In this document: positions 24,901 through 37,652 of the stretch, in pieces
Layout of the letters: every line of letters starts with the position of its first letter
How positions within the stretch are numbered: the stretch's first letter is position 1
Origin: Apostichopus japonicus
Taxonomy: Eukaryota > Echinodermata > Holothuroidea > Aspidochirotida > Stichopodidae
Direction of reading: 5' to 3'
Length of the DNA stretch: 64,000 bases
NCBI RefSeq assembly: GCF_037975245.1
Contig: NC_092573.1
Span: 2,170,501 to 2,234,500 of the forward strand
Position numbers and translations under genes: made by a program
Notes under the pieces: generated by a model
Database searches by the model: none
What the model saw: only the letters and a program-made list of their open reading frames with translations
Told to the model about the DNA's origin: nothing

Positions 24901-26330
24901 TGGACCCTGGATATAGTTAGCCTAGACCGGCTACGGCTGTCCTTTCCGGATGCGATATGACTAAAGCCTAATGACAACAATTATCACCACCTCATTTTAC
25001 TTAAAATTTTATCCCTAACGATAGATCCACATGTCAGAATAACATGGCATGAGGGTCACTTATGATGTCCTGGGGTCACTAACAATTTAATACTAGGAAA
25101 ATAGCCTACGCCTAAGCTTACTTAGGCCTATGCACGTGGCATTGCCCTTGGTCTAACTTAGGTTATCCTAGGTCATAACTTAAGCCTAGAATATTTCAGT
25201 CTATTAACATATCTAGAATTTTCGACACATCCTCTATTTGCGACAAATTCCCAACACTGTAAATGTGTCAAAAGTGCCGCATAAGCAGTATAGGACTCGC
25301 CAGTAATCTGAGTTTTGAGGGCTGCTTTTCACTGCATTTTCCAGGAAAAACTATAACAGTATCTGAGTGCAGCACCAAAATAATACAAACAAGAAATGTT
25401 TTTGCCAAGTGCCTTTCAGATACTTAAAATACATTCACAATATCCCAACGTACGTTCATACTCTTATACTTCCGTTTCCCCATTTGCTAGGGGACGAAGG
25501 GAGAGGCGGGTAAGGGAGGGGCTGATTCGAGGAGAGTAACCTGATCCAGATGAGCAAGGCCAGGGTCAGGTAATGGACAGGTAAAGAGCGAGATGGTGAT
25601 GTAGCGTGTACATGTTTTTATCACGGGTATAGTCCTAGCCTTGATAGGTATGAGCCTCTCCACCATGCAGAACGTACGTGCACTGACATATAATATACGT
25701 ACACAAAACACAACTATAGATACAATTAGCTAATGTCATATCTTTACTGGACATATGTACAGATGCATATACTTAAGCATTTACCGGTGGACCTACCTCA
25801 TTTTACATTCAAACACAAATTTACGAAAACTGACTTTCCGAGTTCTACATAAATACACATCAAGATTCATATGGTGTGTGTATATCAACCTCCAAACTAT
25901 GTGTTCTACCGTTTCGTTATTTATTTGTATTATCATATACCCCCCTCCCTCTTCCCCCCCCCCCTCCGTTTTTTCTTTTACATTAAATTTAGACGGATGT
26001 CACTACTATAAAAGACTGGTCCCAGTGATATGATGTTGTTCACTTAACCTATGGAACTGCTATGTTATACTCCCTGCATCCCACTATAGTAGCACGAGTA
26101 ACAACCGCATGAGTACGAGAACACCAAGTACGATTCCCCTTGGTATAAGTATGAGAAAGGGGCCCCAAGCTCTACGTACGAGTACCTAATCTTGTACTTG
26201 TATTTGTACTTAATTATGAAACATGCCACCAGGACGAGTACCAAACCACGAGTCCGAGTACACGCAACTACACTACATCATACGAGTACTAACATGGACA
26301 CACTCCAAGTAACAGCGGTCGTGGAAAGCC
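20531..26330. other. Long intergenic stretch, repeats only
   Basis: I see no supported exon in 5.8 kb. It contains a (TA)n tract at 21904-21971, a C-rich tract near 22001-22016, and a diverged copy of the dispersed repeat seen at 28.8 and 30.0-30.4 kb (about 21545-21660, with CTCTCAACCCCAGT and TGATCGTGAC matches). Around 25090-25190 short TAGGCCTA-like words are frequent. Open frames here are short and unremarkable. Confidence 0.4.
21904..21971. repeat. (TA)n microsatellite
   Basis: An almost pure dinucleotide run of about 34 units. Confidence 0.97.
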
Positions 26331-26344
26331 TGCAGTTGTTGTAC

Positions 26345-26768
26345 GATGATATGAGCAGCCACATATATGCATGTGGGAGATGCCGAATGGTTTATTACGA
26401 TATGGGCAGCCACATATATGCATGTCGGTGGGAGAAGCCGAATGGTTTATTACGATATGAGCAGCCACATATGTTCATGTGAGAGAAGCCGAATGTTTCA
26501 TTACGATATGAGCAGCCACGTAATATGCATGTGGGAGACGCCGAATGTTTTATTACGATATGAGCAGCCACATATATGCTTGTGGGAGACGCCGAATGGT
26601 TTATTAAGATATGAGCAGCCACATATATGCATGTCGGTGGGAGACGCCGAATAGTTTATTACGATATGAGCAGCCACATATATGCAAGTGGGAGGAGCCG
26701 AATGGTTTATTACGATATGAGCAGCCACATATAGGCTATGCATGTGGGATAAGCTGAATGGTTTATTT
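26345..26768. repeat. Minisatellite with a 51-58 bp unit, about eight copies
   Basis: Each unit holds TATGAGCAGCCACATATATG, then CATGTGGGAGA, GCCGAATG and TTTATTACGA. Unit length varies because of small insertions such as CGGT. Open frames on both strands are artefacts of the repeat. Confidence 0.9.
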
Positions 26769-27747
26769 CACTTCACGTCGCTATCCAGTTCACAGGCTTA
26801 GATCAAGTTTGGACTTTATTAAGATACTTTGGAAAACCATCTCAGATGCGTAAAACTTGGATTTCGCCTGGATGAAAAGTCCCATCGTACATAAGCCGGT
26901 CAGTGCTCCATGGATTCCACGATATCCTAGATGCTATGTTTCATTGTTGCTAAAACCAGCCACCGCCTTTATATACACTCGATCAGTTGGCCTGCGTGTA
27001 GGCCTACGTAGAAGTGTCCAAGTGTGTCGCCGCCTATCAGCAGACTTTGTTTACCTTCCCCAATGTGCGCAAAATAAGGATCGATGACTTATAATGAAAG
27101 CAATATCGAAAGTGTTTATTTCTTTGATGCACATTTAGGCCTACTTGCTAGTTTATTTATTTTTTATTTTTTGCTTGCTTGCTAAATTCATTACAAGGAT
27201 ATTTGCAATTAAGTAATTTATTTGCAGCAAGTTCCATTTCCTTCTGTGTCCTATCTTTAGGGACTCAGTGTCAATGACGTAAAAGGGATATTTTGAATTA
27301 AAATAACGAGCTATATATACAGAATGAGGCTATAGGCATCGCAGCCTCACTCACCATTATATTAATAGTTGAAGGAACATCTCCTTCAAGGACATGTGGT
27401 TTTGCTTGGTTCAACCAAAAATCAAATCTAATTTTACATTCATACGGGAATTAACACTGCTCTTGTGTTCTATACAGCTAATCTATTTAGACTGCTTTTA
27501 GACAGGTGGACGGCGTCACTAAGGAGATAGAACAGTAATTAAGTGGAGGGTCGGATGCAAGTGTGTATAGAGTGTGTGTGTGCATGCAAGACCTGGTAAA
27601 ACGACAGAATTCTTTTGTAGATCTGAAAACTTTTCTTGTTATCTACATCATCATTGGTGAATATTAATATTAAAATCATGTAAGTGCAATACATACACTA
27701 AAGTCACTAAAATGCCATACAGTAATTCTGTGTGTATATCGTGGACC
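26769..27747. other. Intergenic, no gene recognised
   Basis: AT-rich DNA without supported exons or obvious repeats beyond short T-rich tracts near 27150-27180. Confidence 0.35.
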
Positions 27748-28009
27748 GATGGTCCGCAAACCGTTGTGGGTAGTGCGACCCCAAACGTGGGTGGCAAACT
27801 ATTTTCGATGAATCGCGGGATTTTTCCATACGTCGGGTAATGTTTTCGCAGTTTCCCGGAACTTGTCGACGAAGATCGATCAAGTCATGTTTTTTAACAT
27901 CAAGGTAGAATGGTATCTGTTAGGTGTGAAATTTCCTGGGTCGATGGCCTAAACTTTTGCGCCGAACCGCTCTCCTAACCTAATAGTCGGTCCGTGTTAG
28001 AAGCACTGA
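27748..28009. mobile_element. Degraded hAT-like non-autonomous element
   Basis: The left end carries GGTCCGCAAACCGTTGTGGG followed by GCGACCCC, and the right end CGGTCCGTGTTAGAAGCACT. Such words are typical of hAT-type MITE termini. The inverted match between the two ends is poor and I cannot define an 8-bp target duplication, so it is an old copy or a chance likeness. Confidence 0.35.
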
Positions 28010-28489
28010 CGATACAAAAACATTAATAATAACAGCATTCTGCTAGAACACAATTGACAGACCAATAGTATGTAAATTGTAATCTGCTTAACAACTGCAA
28101 TACAGGATGAAATGCACTTTACATGAACGAGCCATTGAAAGTCACGGTTGGCAATGAAACTGTACCGTCAGAAAAGCTCAGTAATTCATGGCGCTATAGA
28201 GAATTAAAAAACCCATTTTCAGGGTGAGTATTTATCCTCCACACACGAACAGACTCATATTGTACTACTGTTATTGCTTCCAATGCCTCCGATTTGATAT
28301 CGGTTATTCTGGCTTTAAAGTGGAAAGTAAGGAAGAATAAACTTTTTCATCTTTCTTTTCTAATGGAATTTTCTGCAGTTGCTGCTGTATATAGGCGTAG
28401 ACTGTGATATGGGGATTCACACACAAATCTACTCGACCATGCGCAAAATCTGTCATGAAAACAGTTTGCTCTAAAGTCACAGGCCAATT

Positions 28490-29524
28490 CGATCAGAGAT
28501 ACAAGTATCCAAGTTGAGGTTAATAGTATACATCCGGTGGCGTCTGTTAAAAACCTAGGTATTCACCTAGATATGCACCTTACCATGCAAAAGCATGCAT
28601 GTGGACTCTGTTGTTAAATCCTGCTACTAACATATCACCATATCCGCAATATTGGTACAATATTAGAAAGTTAATATCAGTTGATGTGTGTAGGATATTA
28701 GTTCATTCATTCTCTGATCACTTCACGATTAGATTATGGTAATACCTTACTGCACACCCGACGATGATCACACAGTCACAGTCTCGATGCAAGGGGACTG
28801 GGGTTGAGAGCGGATCAGTCGTTCGGTAGTTTGGTTTCGTGCCCAGGTTCTTCCCTGGTGACTTTTCTTAAAAAGTACCTTACTCCCTCGCCTTTCTCAA
28901 ACACTCGTCAGTCGTCTTCAACGGGTTCAGAATTATTGTGCAGCACGACTAGTGTCATGCACACATTCTATACATGACCTACATGGCTGCCAGTGCATTG
29001 CAGGTCTCATTTTTTAGTACACTTATAAAGCTCTCAACGTTTTGGCCCCAGTTAACATCGGTGAACAACTTCATAGGCACCAGCCATCCAAGACTCATCG
29101 TTTCCAATCCAAATCTCTATTGGTGCTCCCCACAGTTAAGTCCACTTATGAAAATCGACGTTTTAATAGATGTACTGCAACGTTATGGAACAGTTTGCTT
29201 CAGGGAGCTAAGCGTACCAAAAACATTCATGAATTTAAGAAATATGTAAAAACTGTCTCTTTTAAAGCTGCTTTTTGCTAACTGTTTGTATTTTTTTTAA
29301 GTCTTCTTTGTGTTGTTTCTGCGGGTTTTAACTCTTATATTATATTAATTTTTAGCTTTTCGTCTGTGTGTTACTTTTCTGTACTTTTTAAATATGAATA
29401 TATCTCTATCTTATTTATTTCTTCTTCGTTTGTATTTTACTTCCTTTTTTTTCTACAGCGCCCTTAGAACATTAATATTTAATTGGATAAGGCGCTTTAT
29501 AAGTTATAAAGGAATATTATTATG
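28490..29524 (+). mobile_element. 3' fragment of a CR1/L2-type LINE, interrupted
   Basis: Degraded reverse-transcriptase C-terminal coding sequence is readable in changing frames: KNLGIHLD near 28549, SVDVCRILVHSF near 28690, then after an insertion a stretch like LQRVQNYCARLV near 28915-28960. It ends with ATLWNSL and HEFKKYVKT at about 29180-29255. The tail, with AAGGCGCTTTATAAG and TATTATTAT at 29490-29524, is the usual CR1/L2 3' end. Frame changes and a repeat inserted at about 28753-28878 make it non-functional. Confidence 0.75.
28753..28878 (-). repeat. Dispersed repeat copy inserted in the LINE
   Basis: Contains GGGGACTGGGGTTGAGAGCG and GTTTCGTGCCCAGGTTCTT, which match, on the opposite strand, the copies at 30.0-30.4 kb. 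LINE coding sequence resumes directly after it, so the repeat inserted later than the LINE. Confidence 0.7.
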
Positions 29525-29629
29525 AAGGCGTACTTGAAATTACGGTTTGAAGTACCGTAAACTAACACTAGTTTTCTAAGAAGGTTTCGTATTTGTGAAA
29601 TGAGAGACTGCATCGGGTATATGTATGTA

Positions 29630-29876
29630 TGCATCTGTATGTATTTAAGGTCCTCCTGCAAGCAGGAACTCGCGAAGAAGCCATCATTGGCTTATCAAAG
29701 CTGCAAGCTGACCGAAGTCAGTCTCTTACATTCATATTTAACGTCCATGATTATGAATTGTCAATTGTCAGCAACTCTGGAACTGGACGACATACATTAA
29801 TCTTGGAGTGACTCAAACCGGGGACCTTATGATTGGAAGGCACCGGCGTTTAACCACTGAGCTAACACTCCACTAA
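29630..29876 (-). mobile_element. tRNA-derived SINE-like element
   Basis: Read on the minus strand, 29872 down to 29804 looks like a tRNA. It starts TGGAGTG and ends CACTCCA (a 7-bp acceptor stem), with an A box in TTAGCTCAGTGGTTAAACGC and a B box GGTTTGAGTC. The T stem is broken, so it is not a working tRNA. The following minus-strand body to about 29630 (with CAGCTTGCAGCTTTGATAAG) is the likely SINE body. Limits of the body are approximate. Confidence 0.55.
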
Positions 29877-29899
29877 TATGGCATTTGGGTATATGGCAT

Positions 29900-30412
29900 C
29901 CTTACGATCCCGTGACCGCAGTCTTGATGTAAGAGGATTGGGGCCATGTTGCAGCATTGAGGATAAGGGTCACAGTGGTACCAGTAGGTCATGGTACTTT
30001 TTATGAAAAGTCACCCAGAAAGAACCTGGGCACGAAATACCAAACAACCGAACGACTGATCAGCTCTCAACCCCAAGTGCCCTTGCATCGGGACTGTGAC
30101 TGTGTAATCATCGTCGGGTGTGTATCACGATTCCCCTTATAGGGGAACATAAACCGAGAACTACTTTTTAAAGGAAAAGTCGCCCAGGAAAGAACCTGGG
30201 CACGAAAACCAAACTACCAAACGACTGATCCGCTTTCAACCCCAGTTCCCCTGCATCGGGACTGTGACTGTATGATCATCGTCAGGTGTGCATCACCATA
30301 CTTTTTTTAAGGAAAAGTCGCCCAGGAAAGAACCTGGGCACGAAAACCAAACTACCAAACGACTGATCCGCTCTCAACCCCAGTCCCCTGTATCACCATT
30401 CCCCTCGAAAGG
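29900..30412. repeat. Cluster of three to four copies of an unnamed dispersed repeat
   Basis: Copies at about 30007-30135, 30175-30300 and 30310-30412 share CAGGAAAGAACCTGGGCACG, ACCAAACTACCAAACGACTG and CTCAACCCCAGT. A partial copy in the opposite orientation lies near 29900-29945. The GCCCAGG/CCTGGGC words form a small hairpin in each unit. The same repeat occurs at 28.8 kb and, diverged, at 21.5 kb. Confidence 0.8.
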
Positions 30413-32194
30413 GAACAGATACTACACATGAGAACTACTATATCCATACGTCTGAGCACACGTAAGAACATTGTGGTGGATCGGGCAACTGATTGGCTAT
30501 ATTGTGGTACCTGCACTTGTTGTAATGAACTAGCATATTTCGATTGTACAATTTTCATGGCTATACTGCGGTGTCTAAAAGAAGGACGTGATTTGAAAGT
30601 TTGCAGTGTATTCGATGCTACAAAGCCGAACAAATGTGTTCATCTTTAGGTTAACATTTATGGAGATGTCATAAATGAAACGTATAACCGAGTTTGACGA
30701 TATTATAAGGAGGGTATTAACAATTGGTGGTTTCCATGGGAATGTCATGCATATGCATGAGGGTATTGTTTATTGCTAGATGCCGTGTAAATGCTTATCC
30801 ATGGCTGTTTATTAATCGTCCAGTCTTACTTATAGCACAGGGCTCGGTATGAAAGGGGGTTTGTCGTCTGAGGTGCCTTCCTAGTTTGATATTGTGTGTG
30901 CGTTCGGTGAGGTCACCTCTATAGTTGCCAGCAAAGTGGTGTGGGTGAGATTTTTCATTTCTCCAACTTGTCGGGGGAAATTAAGCAGTGTTCGAGAATA
31001 GAGCTGAGAGGAAAGGTTGCATGTGTATACTATTTTGAGATCTGCTTTAATGCAGCTAGGTCAATTGTGTGAAATGATAGGTTTGCCAAGATTATATTTC
31101 TATGTTTGGTCAGAATGAACGGTTTGTGTATATTGTTTTGGAATTCATTATTCAACGAGTTGCCCAATCATTAATTAAAGATTGCTTAACCGTTTGTTGA
31201 GTTCATATAAATCCAAAAATGAAAACTAGAAAACCATAAATGAGAACATAAGACAAAAGGGAGATAACATCTCCTTTCTGTAAATTCGATACATGTTTCT
31301 CTCAACATGAAAGTTTCTCTTGAAACTACTACAAAGTAAACAACCAAATATTAGCTATTTGGGAAATGACTATCGATGAAGACAACTGAAACCAAGGTGG
31401 ATTTTTATACTTGATCAAGTTACCAATCACTTTTCACGTTTTAATCATTTTCCAAATCATTATATATTACAAATAGATATTGCATCATCCCGGCCAACAT
31501 TGTCCTTAACAGGAAAGATTATAACATTCCTTTAAGTCTTTGAGTCATGCACTAAAACTGTTTAACATATGAAAACTTTTGTTTCAATGTTCAAATATTA
31601 GTAAACATATTGAAATTAAATAATAAAATATTTGACTGGAAAAAACACTAAAAAACCTAAACAAGTAAATTACAACCATGTGATCTGATTTTTTCCTCAT
31701 TGAAATTTAAATCATTAGAAACATTTTCGTAGGAGGAGGTGAGAAAAGGGGATTATTTGGAACTACCAGTATATCAGTTAATGCAATGAAGTATTAACGT
31801 AACCCTACATAATAAAAATAAAATTTGTTTGGTTCAAAAACAAAACATTAAGACAAACGCAATAGCGACTAGGCATTTGGCAACAAACGCTAAGTATCCA
31901 AAAATATATTATAAATTTCATTCTTTGAATACATGATATTCAATAATATATAACTTACTATCATATATTATTGTGACCATTCGTATAGATTTATATGTAA
32001 TATTGTTATAAATATATCTAACTAAATGGATATACAAATAAAGTCGTTAGTTCATTTTTTTATAATATTTATATTTATATCAATTTGGTTTTTGTCAAGT
32101 CAGCATGTCCATCTTCAAAAAGTCTCTCTCAAAATTGGACGTCCGAGAGAAGAAAAACAAAAAACTAATTGTCTGTGGGGTTTCAGCTATCCAT
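30413..32194. other. Intergenic, no gene recognised
   Basis: Downstream of cluster member 2. Strongly AT-rich from 31500 to 32180. No supported exon. Confidence 0.35.
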
Positions 32195-35100
32195 CTATCC
32201 TCGTCTTATAAGAAAGAAAGCCACGCCCCCTATTACCGCTCCGACGCAAACTAGTGCAACAACCGCCACACCAGCTTTGCCACCGCCACTGAGCAGCTGC
32301 GGACCGCCTGCACCGTAGTTACTGGAGCTAGTACCGTAGTTCATTCCGCTTGATTGAGAATCGGAATCGGAATCGTCATTGTCATCTGTATCGTCGTTAC
32401 TATCGTCCGTCTGTAAATCTGTTCCCGCCGAATCTTGCTGTTGGCTGTTGGACGAACCGCCTGGCTGAGCACCGACGCTCGACTGAGGAAATTGCGCCAA
32501 AGCTGTGTACATGAAAATCATAGCAACGAAATTATTCTATATATAGTTTTGGCTGTTACATGAGTATGGCAGTATTCACATATTTGTCCCTTCATCAGAC
32601 TGTCAGTGAGTCACATGGATTGATTAAATCCAATCTATCTTGGTAATTTTCAATCTACACGTAACCGTTTGAAATTAGTAAGTTTACGTCGACTTGCATC
32701 ACGTGTTGCACGACATAGATCTATTTAGCGAAAAACAAAGTATATGACATTATCAGACAGTCATTGGTTGTATATCCATCTATGTCTATTGTGACGTCAT
32801 GCATGTTGCGACTGCTTTATATGTCCTTGACTTCGCTACCTAGGAAGAGTTTTCATCTCTGGTAGGGGGAGGGGTCGGGAGCCCTCCTGTTTAACCCATC
32901 AGAACAATTACACCTCATCAAAGCAAGGAAATGGTGGGACTAAAATAGACCCGAGTAAGGTGCATGGTCACTTCTTGTTAACCTTATGCATGTGCGCAGA
33001 TACTTCAACAGTTCAGAATACTGGCAACACTAACATCTACTTCCCCCCCCCCCCCCTCTATCGCCTTCAGACACGTGGTATGTAGTCAGACATATCCCTT
33101 GCCCACATCATGCAATCGCGACGAATTGTACAAAACAACGGAATTCTACGTATCTCATTTACACGTTCTTGTTGCTCTTACGGCAGTTTATTTGTCTAGC
33201 GTTGTTTTGGCGTCCTATTTTCATGTCTGTGATCAGCATTTCTCGAGTGGTACAGTTATTTTATTACGATGACGTCACCATTACTTTGACTTGAATTTGC
33301 TTAATGTGACGAATGTGACAGTAATTCTTAGCATATTCGGTTGTATACAATCAAATAACATGATATATTAATACCTTCCTGTTTACAAACAACAGCTAAG
33401 CATGACGAGAGTAGTTCAGAAGGAACTCCTCTGGGCCAGGGATTGGGGCCGGGGAAACGTGGGATAAAGTGTATATATTAAGGAGAAAAGTGCAGTGATG
33501 CAGGGATTCATTTTGTTTCCAAAAATTAATAGTCCGACCTGGTCACCAGCGCTCATGACTACAACAGCGCACACTATTTAACATACTACCCACGAACAAT
33601 CATGAAATGTCACATTTAAGCCTTTACCTCCACCTCTACCCCGCCATCCCTTCCACCCTAAACCTCCGATATACATTCAGAAAAATCAAACTAATATCTA
33701 TTGCCATTGCTTTAAAGTAAATCTTTTAGTAGTACTCACTTTCTGAGAATATTATTAGCCAGGTAACGAAATTAATATTTTTCCTTGAAACACTAATCTT
33801 GTTCAGTCGAAAATAATTGCCATCCATTAATGTGACATGCAACATTATAAGCCACAGAAACTAGTTAACACAGTACTTTAAACTGAATTTTATTTTTAAA
33901 CTGTAAAAAGGAAGTGAAAGGACTAATTCACTTTCGTTCAGTACATCAATGTCGATTTGATTGATGTGGTTGGAAATATAAAAAAGCATAATTGGCAAAA
34001 TGACATGATGATGGAAAGGTGTTATGAAGTTTTCGTTAATTTTTTCGGTTATAGAAATGCTTTTTTTTTAAACAACTATCATAATTGGATCAAACAAATC
34101 AAGTTATGAATAATACTGCGTAGGTCAAATTTCATAAGTAGTGGAACAACATTACAAACAATCTTTGACAAAGTATAATTTGCTACCGGTTCACTCGCGC
34201 TGAGGCCTTGAAATGTAAAGGCGCCTTTTAGCCCATCGCACGAGACAACTACTGGACAAAACAACAGACTATATACCAGCGTCTTCTTCGCCCCACCCTC
34301 GTTGCGCCTTCGGGGGTTCGGACCCTGAGACGTAAATAGAGGCTCTGTATACGGATTTGTTCGGAACTTGTGGCGCACCGTTACGACCAGTCCGACCCTG
34401 CTGTTGCCTCAGAGATAGCGAACTTCGTGACTATGTAAACCGCAATTAACCGCAATTAAAATCAGCGCATATCACGTACCGGTAACCGTTCACATTTTTG
34501 ATTAATCAATAGAGGAAGGTTAAGTTAGGAATCACAAATTGTTTTGTCCGTTCACGGAAACAGAAAAGGTCAGAAGTAGTCACAGCACTCACACTGATCG
34601 GTACCTCTATTATAATTGGGCTGACTAAACACGAGGAAGCATTGTTTAGGATTTTATAAATATCTTACAGATGGTTCGCAAGATTTATAGGAAATTATGT
34701 TAATTTTTGTGTCGTTGTCTACATCATACACGCAACTTTCGTCTCGTGAAAATCGAGGTATAATGAATATTTTCCTGATGCTGATGAACAAGACCCTTCA
34801 GAAATTAGTGTTTTTTTTTTGTCGAAGGATTTTGAGGGACAGGATATGAAAATAAAAGTATTCAGGCAGCTGCATGGTCTCTTCTCTGTTTAACTTAAAA
34901 AGTTCCTGATATTCCTATAAAAGTTATACAGTGCGATCACTATACGGAAGTGCGTTCGTTCCATACAACTCTTTTTTAATTTTCTTCTTCCCCCTACAAT
35001 GGTGCAATCAACTAATACTTGAAATAATTAACCAAACGCAGTCCGTATTTTTCAAGTATTGTGAATCATTGAAACAGATTATAGATGCAAGCTTCAACTC

Positions 35101-36727
35101 TTGAAGGGAAAAAAATGAATATATTGAAATCCGCCGGGTAGGAAAGGCTATAATTTGAGTATAACAATTTAACATTTTGAAAGCGTATGAGTACTAAAAG
35201 AATGATTTCATATACATCTATATGCAACTCTATCAGTTAATTACTAAATTGTACATCGTTACGTCATTCATTAGAGAACTACGTGTCAATGCATCAATGC
35301 AGACTGTTTGACCTCTGACCCCCTCGACCTCACGATTTACTACAAAAATATAAACACTTCTTGTATGTTTTATTTTATCAAAATCTATAGAATGTTTTGG
35401 TACCAACTCTTCTCACTATTTGATTGTAATCAATCAATCAATTATTTACAACAAAACAAAAAGTCATCCTTCCATACCGAGGTACATTGGGGGATTTAAC
35501 CATGATTAAATATAAGACATAAGCACCTCCATTATCCCACGTAGGTACCGTTGCTGAAGTCCTCAATGTGGATTTTATTTTCTTATAATAACGTTTTGTT
35601 TTTATTTCCTTCAGAGATCTACACACATCCTCTATTAATAGTATTTTACTTGTGTTTTCCATCCACCTATATATACGTGATTAGCTTTAGTTAATGGAAA
35701 TCACAAGCATTTAATGCCAGGTATTACGAGCAATACAGCCTATTGTTTTTTAGGCCCAAAATGTCCGGACATAATAAACCCACAACCTTCAAACTAATGG
35801 TTTGTGTGGTTTGGTAACCATCATATACCTTCACTGCTTCACCACCCCACCTCCTCTATCCGCAAACAACACTAATCGATCAAATCACTCAATTAGTTAA
35901 TTGTCGGGACATTAGTAATCCAATACATTTATGTGAACCCCTCCCCCACACCCCCCCCCCCAACACACACACGCTCACACCGTTGCATGACTCACAACTT
36001 TTCACAGACACACCCCAACCCTTAAGTAATCGCAATAGCACACTGGCTTGAAGGGATTAGCCAGTAAAGTGGATGTAACGGCTGGAGGGTTTTACAGGTT
36101 GTTGGTATTATGGGTGTTACTGGATATAATGACGGTTGGGTATATGGAATCTGCTATAAAGTATACATTCATATGATACGAAATTGGTCATTATAGCTAC
36201 ATTTATAGCTACATTGTAGACAAACGGCTATATATATATATATATGTATGTTGATATATATATATGTATGTACATATGTACATATATGTATGTACACACA
36301 CATATATATATATATATAATTGAAATCGCAGTCAGTTGAAATGTATATATAGATACATATTCAGCATTGTTTATATACAGCTTTTCACACGAATAGTTGA
36401 CAATATTAAAGCTATACAAGCTACATATGAAGTTAATTATATCATAGTTCTTCATACTGTACAACATTGATGTTAATAGCTATGAAATTGGTTATATTTA
36501 TAGCTGTTCTTACTTGCAAAGTATTGTTATCCTTTGAAATTTAATTAAAGAAAAAGAAGTCTGTAGTAGATATGGTATAATCACGTATAATCATGTAATA
36601 TTTATTGGATTGACAATATAGATATAAGAGATGTACAACCAACAGAAACATAAATATACCCAGATTAACAAAATCACTCACCACACATTGGCAATAGAAC
36701 CAAACAGAGGAACAAGGCAATCTTCAT
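32195..36727 (-). CDS. Two-exon acidic type I membrane protein, cluster member 2 (117 aa)
   Basis: Exon 1 is 36682-36727 (46 bp) and exon 2 is 32195-32502; donor GTGAGT and acceptor CATGTACACAG define a 4179-bp phase-1 intron. The N-terminus MKIALFLCLVLLPMCALAQ is a clear signal peptide. The mature chain begins with a Gln/Ser/Gly segment, then a strongly acidic block at residues about 48-64 made of Asp with Ser and Asn, then a Gly/Tyr/Ser linker. Residues about 92-114 are a membrane helix, ending FFLIRRG. The helix aligns with that of member 1 (GVAVVALVCVGAVIGG versus AAVAVLCVVGVVGIAA). Of the four genes this one is closest in size and composition to the small acidic P16 phosphoproteins of sea urchin skeletogenic cells, which are also type I membrane proteins. 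That link is inference. Serines within acidic context could be casein-kinase-type phosphorylation sites. Confidence 0.82.
32503..36681. other. Intron of cluster member 2, no nested gene recognised
   Basis: Includes a poly-C tract near 33044-33056, TA-rich microsatellite sequence at 36228-36320, and a GC-richer segment at 34180-34390 with a 99-codon minus-strand frame that I cannot assign and that may be an old repeat. Confidence 0.35.
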
Positions 36728-36865
36728 GATGTCTTCTGTAGAGTCTCGGTACTGGTAATGATGATACTATACGTAACTGAATACCCCTTTGTTGAACGCA
36801 AGAACCACTGGTTTTAACTGGTACTTCCCCGACAGCTGACCCGGACTTTTGTATAATTTTCGTTT
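36728..36865 (-). promoter_or_regulatory. Putative core promoter and 5' UTR of cluster member 2
   Basis: A minus-strand ATTATAC lies at 36851-36857, about 125 bp before the start codon. An Ets-type core (GGGGAAGTACC) follows within 30 bp. Position is like that in the other cluster genes. Confidence 0.3.
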
Positions 36866-37528
36866 TTGTGATCAATGAATCTTTTCGAACTCTCAATTAA
36901 ATTCGATGTTTCCGAAACTTGAAGCTAGAGGGGAATTACTGACACTAGTAAATCAACAGCATGTTAAAAGCCTGGGCGTCTACAGTGGACGTATGAATTT
37001 AATCCATTGACGTACAGCTTCCGCTAGCTATCTTGTGAATATCCTTTGCCACGGTGAAGGTCTTATTAGTAATATCCTGAGAGAAAGTGGGAGCAACAGT
37101 AGAGGCACGGTAAGGATTACAAAATATATAGGAGGACGTAGAAAATAGCCGGTATGTCACTGACATTACAAAGTATGTATAGTTCACTGTACTATTTCTG
37201 GAGTTTAATTTAACTAATATGAAACAATTTTCAGACAAATGTGAGCTAGTTAAATGATGAAAGGGGGGATGAACAACCATCCTTCTCCTTTTTCTCCCTC
37301 CCCTCCCCACCCACCCATCCTGTTGCTATCTTCGCCCCTTTTAAAACCCTACCTGTAGCTTTATGATATATGTTAAGGTTGTCTTAATTCTTATCCCTAT
37401 TATAATGTTCGTTTGGTTGTTGTAGTTTTGTTTTTTTGTCTTCGTTTACATATTTATTTCACTTTTCATTCGCATGGAAGCTCTTTTGAATAAAACAAAT
37501 ATACCTAAAGCGTATTAACACCACCAGG

Positions 37529-37530
<2 letters not shown>

Positions 37531-37625
<95 letters not shown>

Positions 37626-37652
37626 ATCTATATATATATATATATATATATA
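37531..37652. repeat. (TA)n microsatellite
   Basis: About 60 dinucleotide units, interrupted once by CTATC near 37623. Confidence 0.97.

Noticed and set aside
26192-26743. Frames of 75-96 codons across the 51-bp minisatellite
   Set aside because: Repeat-driven frames on both strands without gene structure.
29804-29872. Possible tRNA gene on the minus strand
   Set aside because: It has an acceptor stem and A/B boxes but the T stem does not form, and it leads into a SINE-like body, so I treat it as a SINE head.
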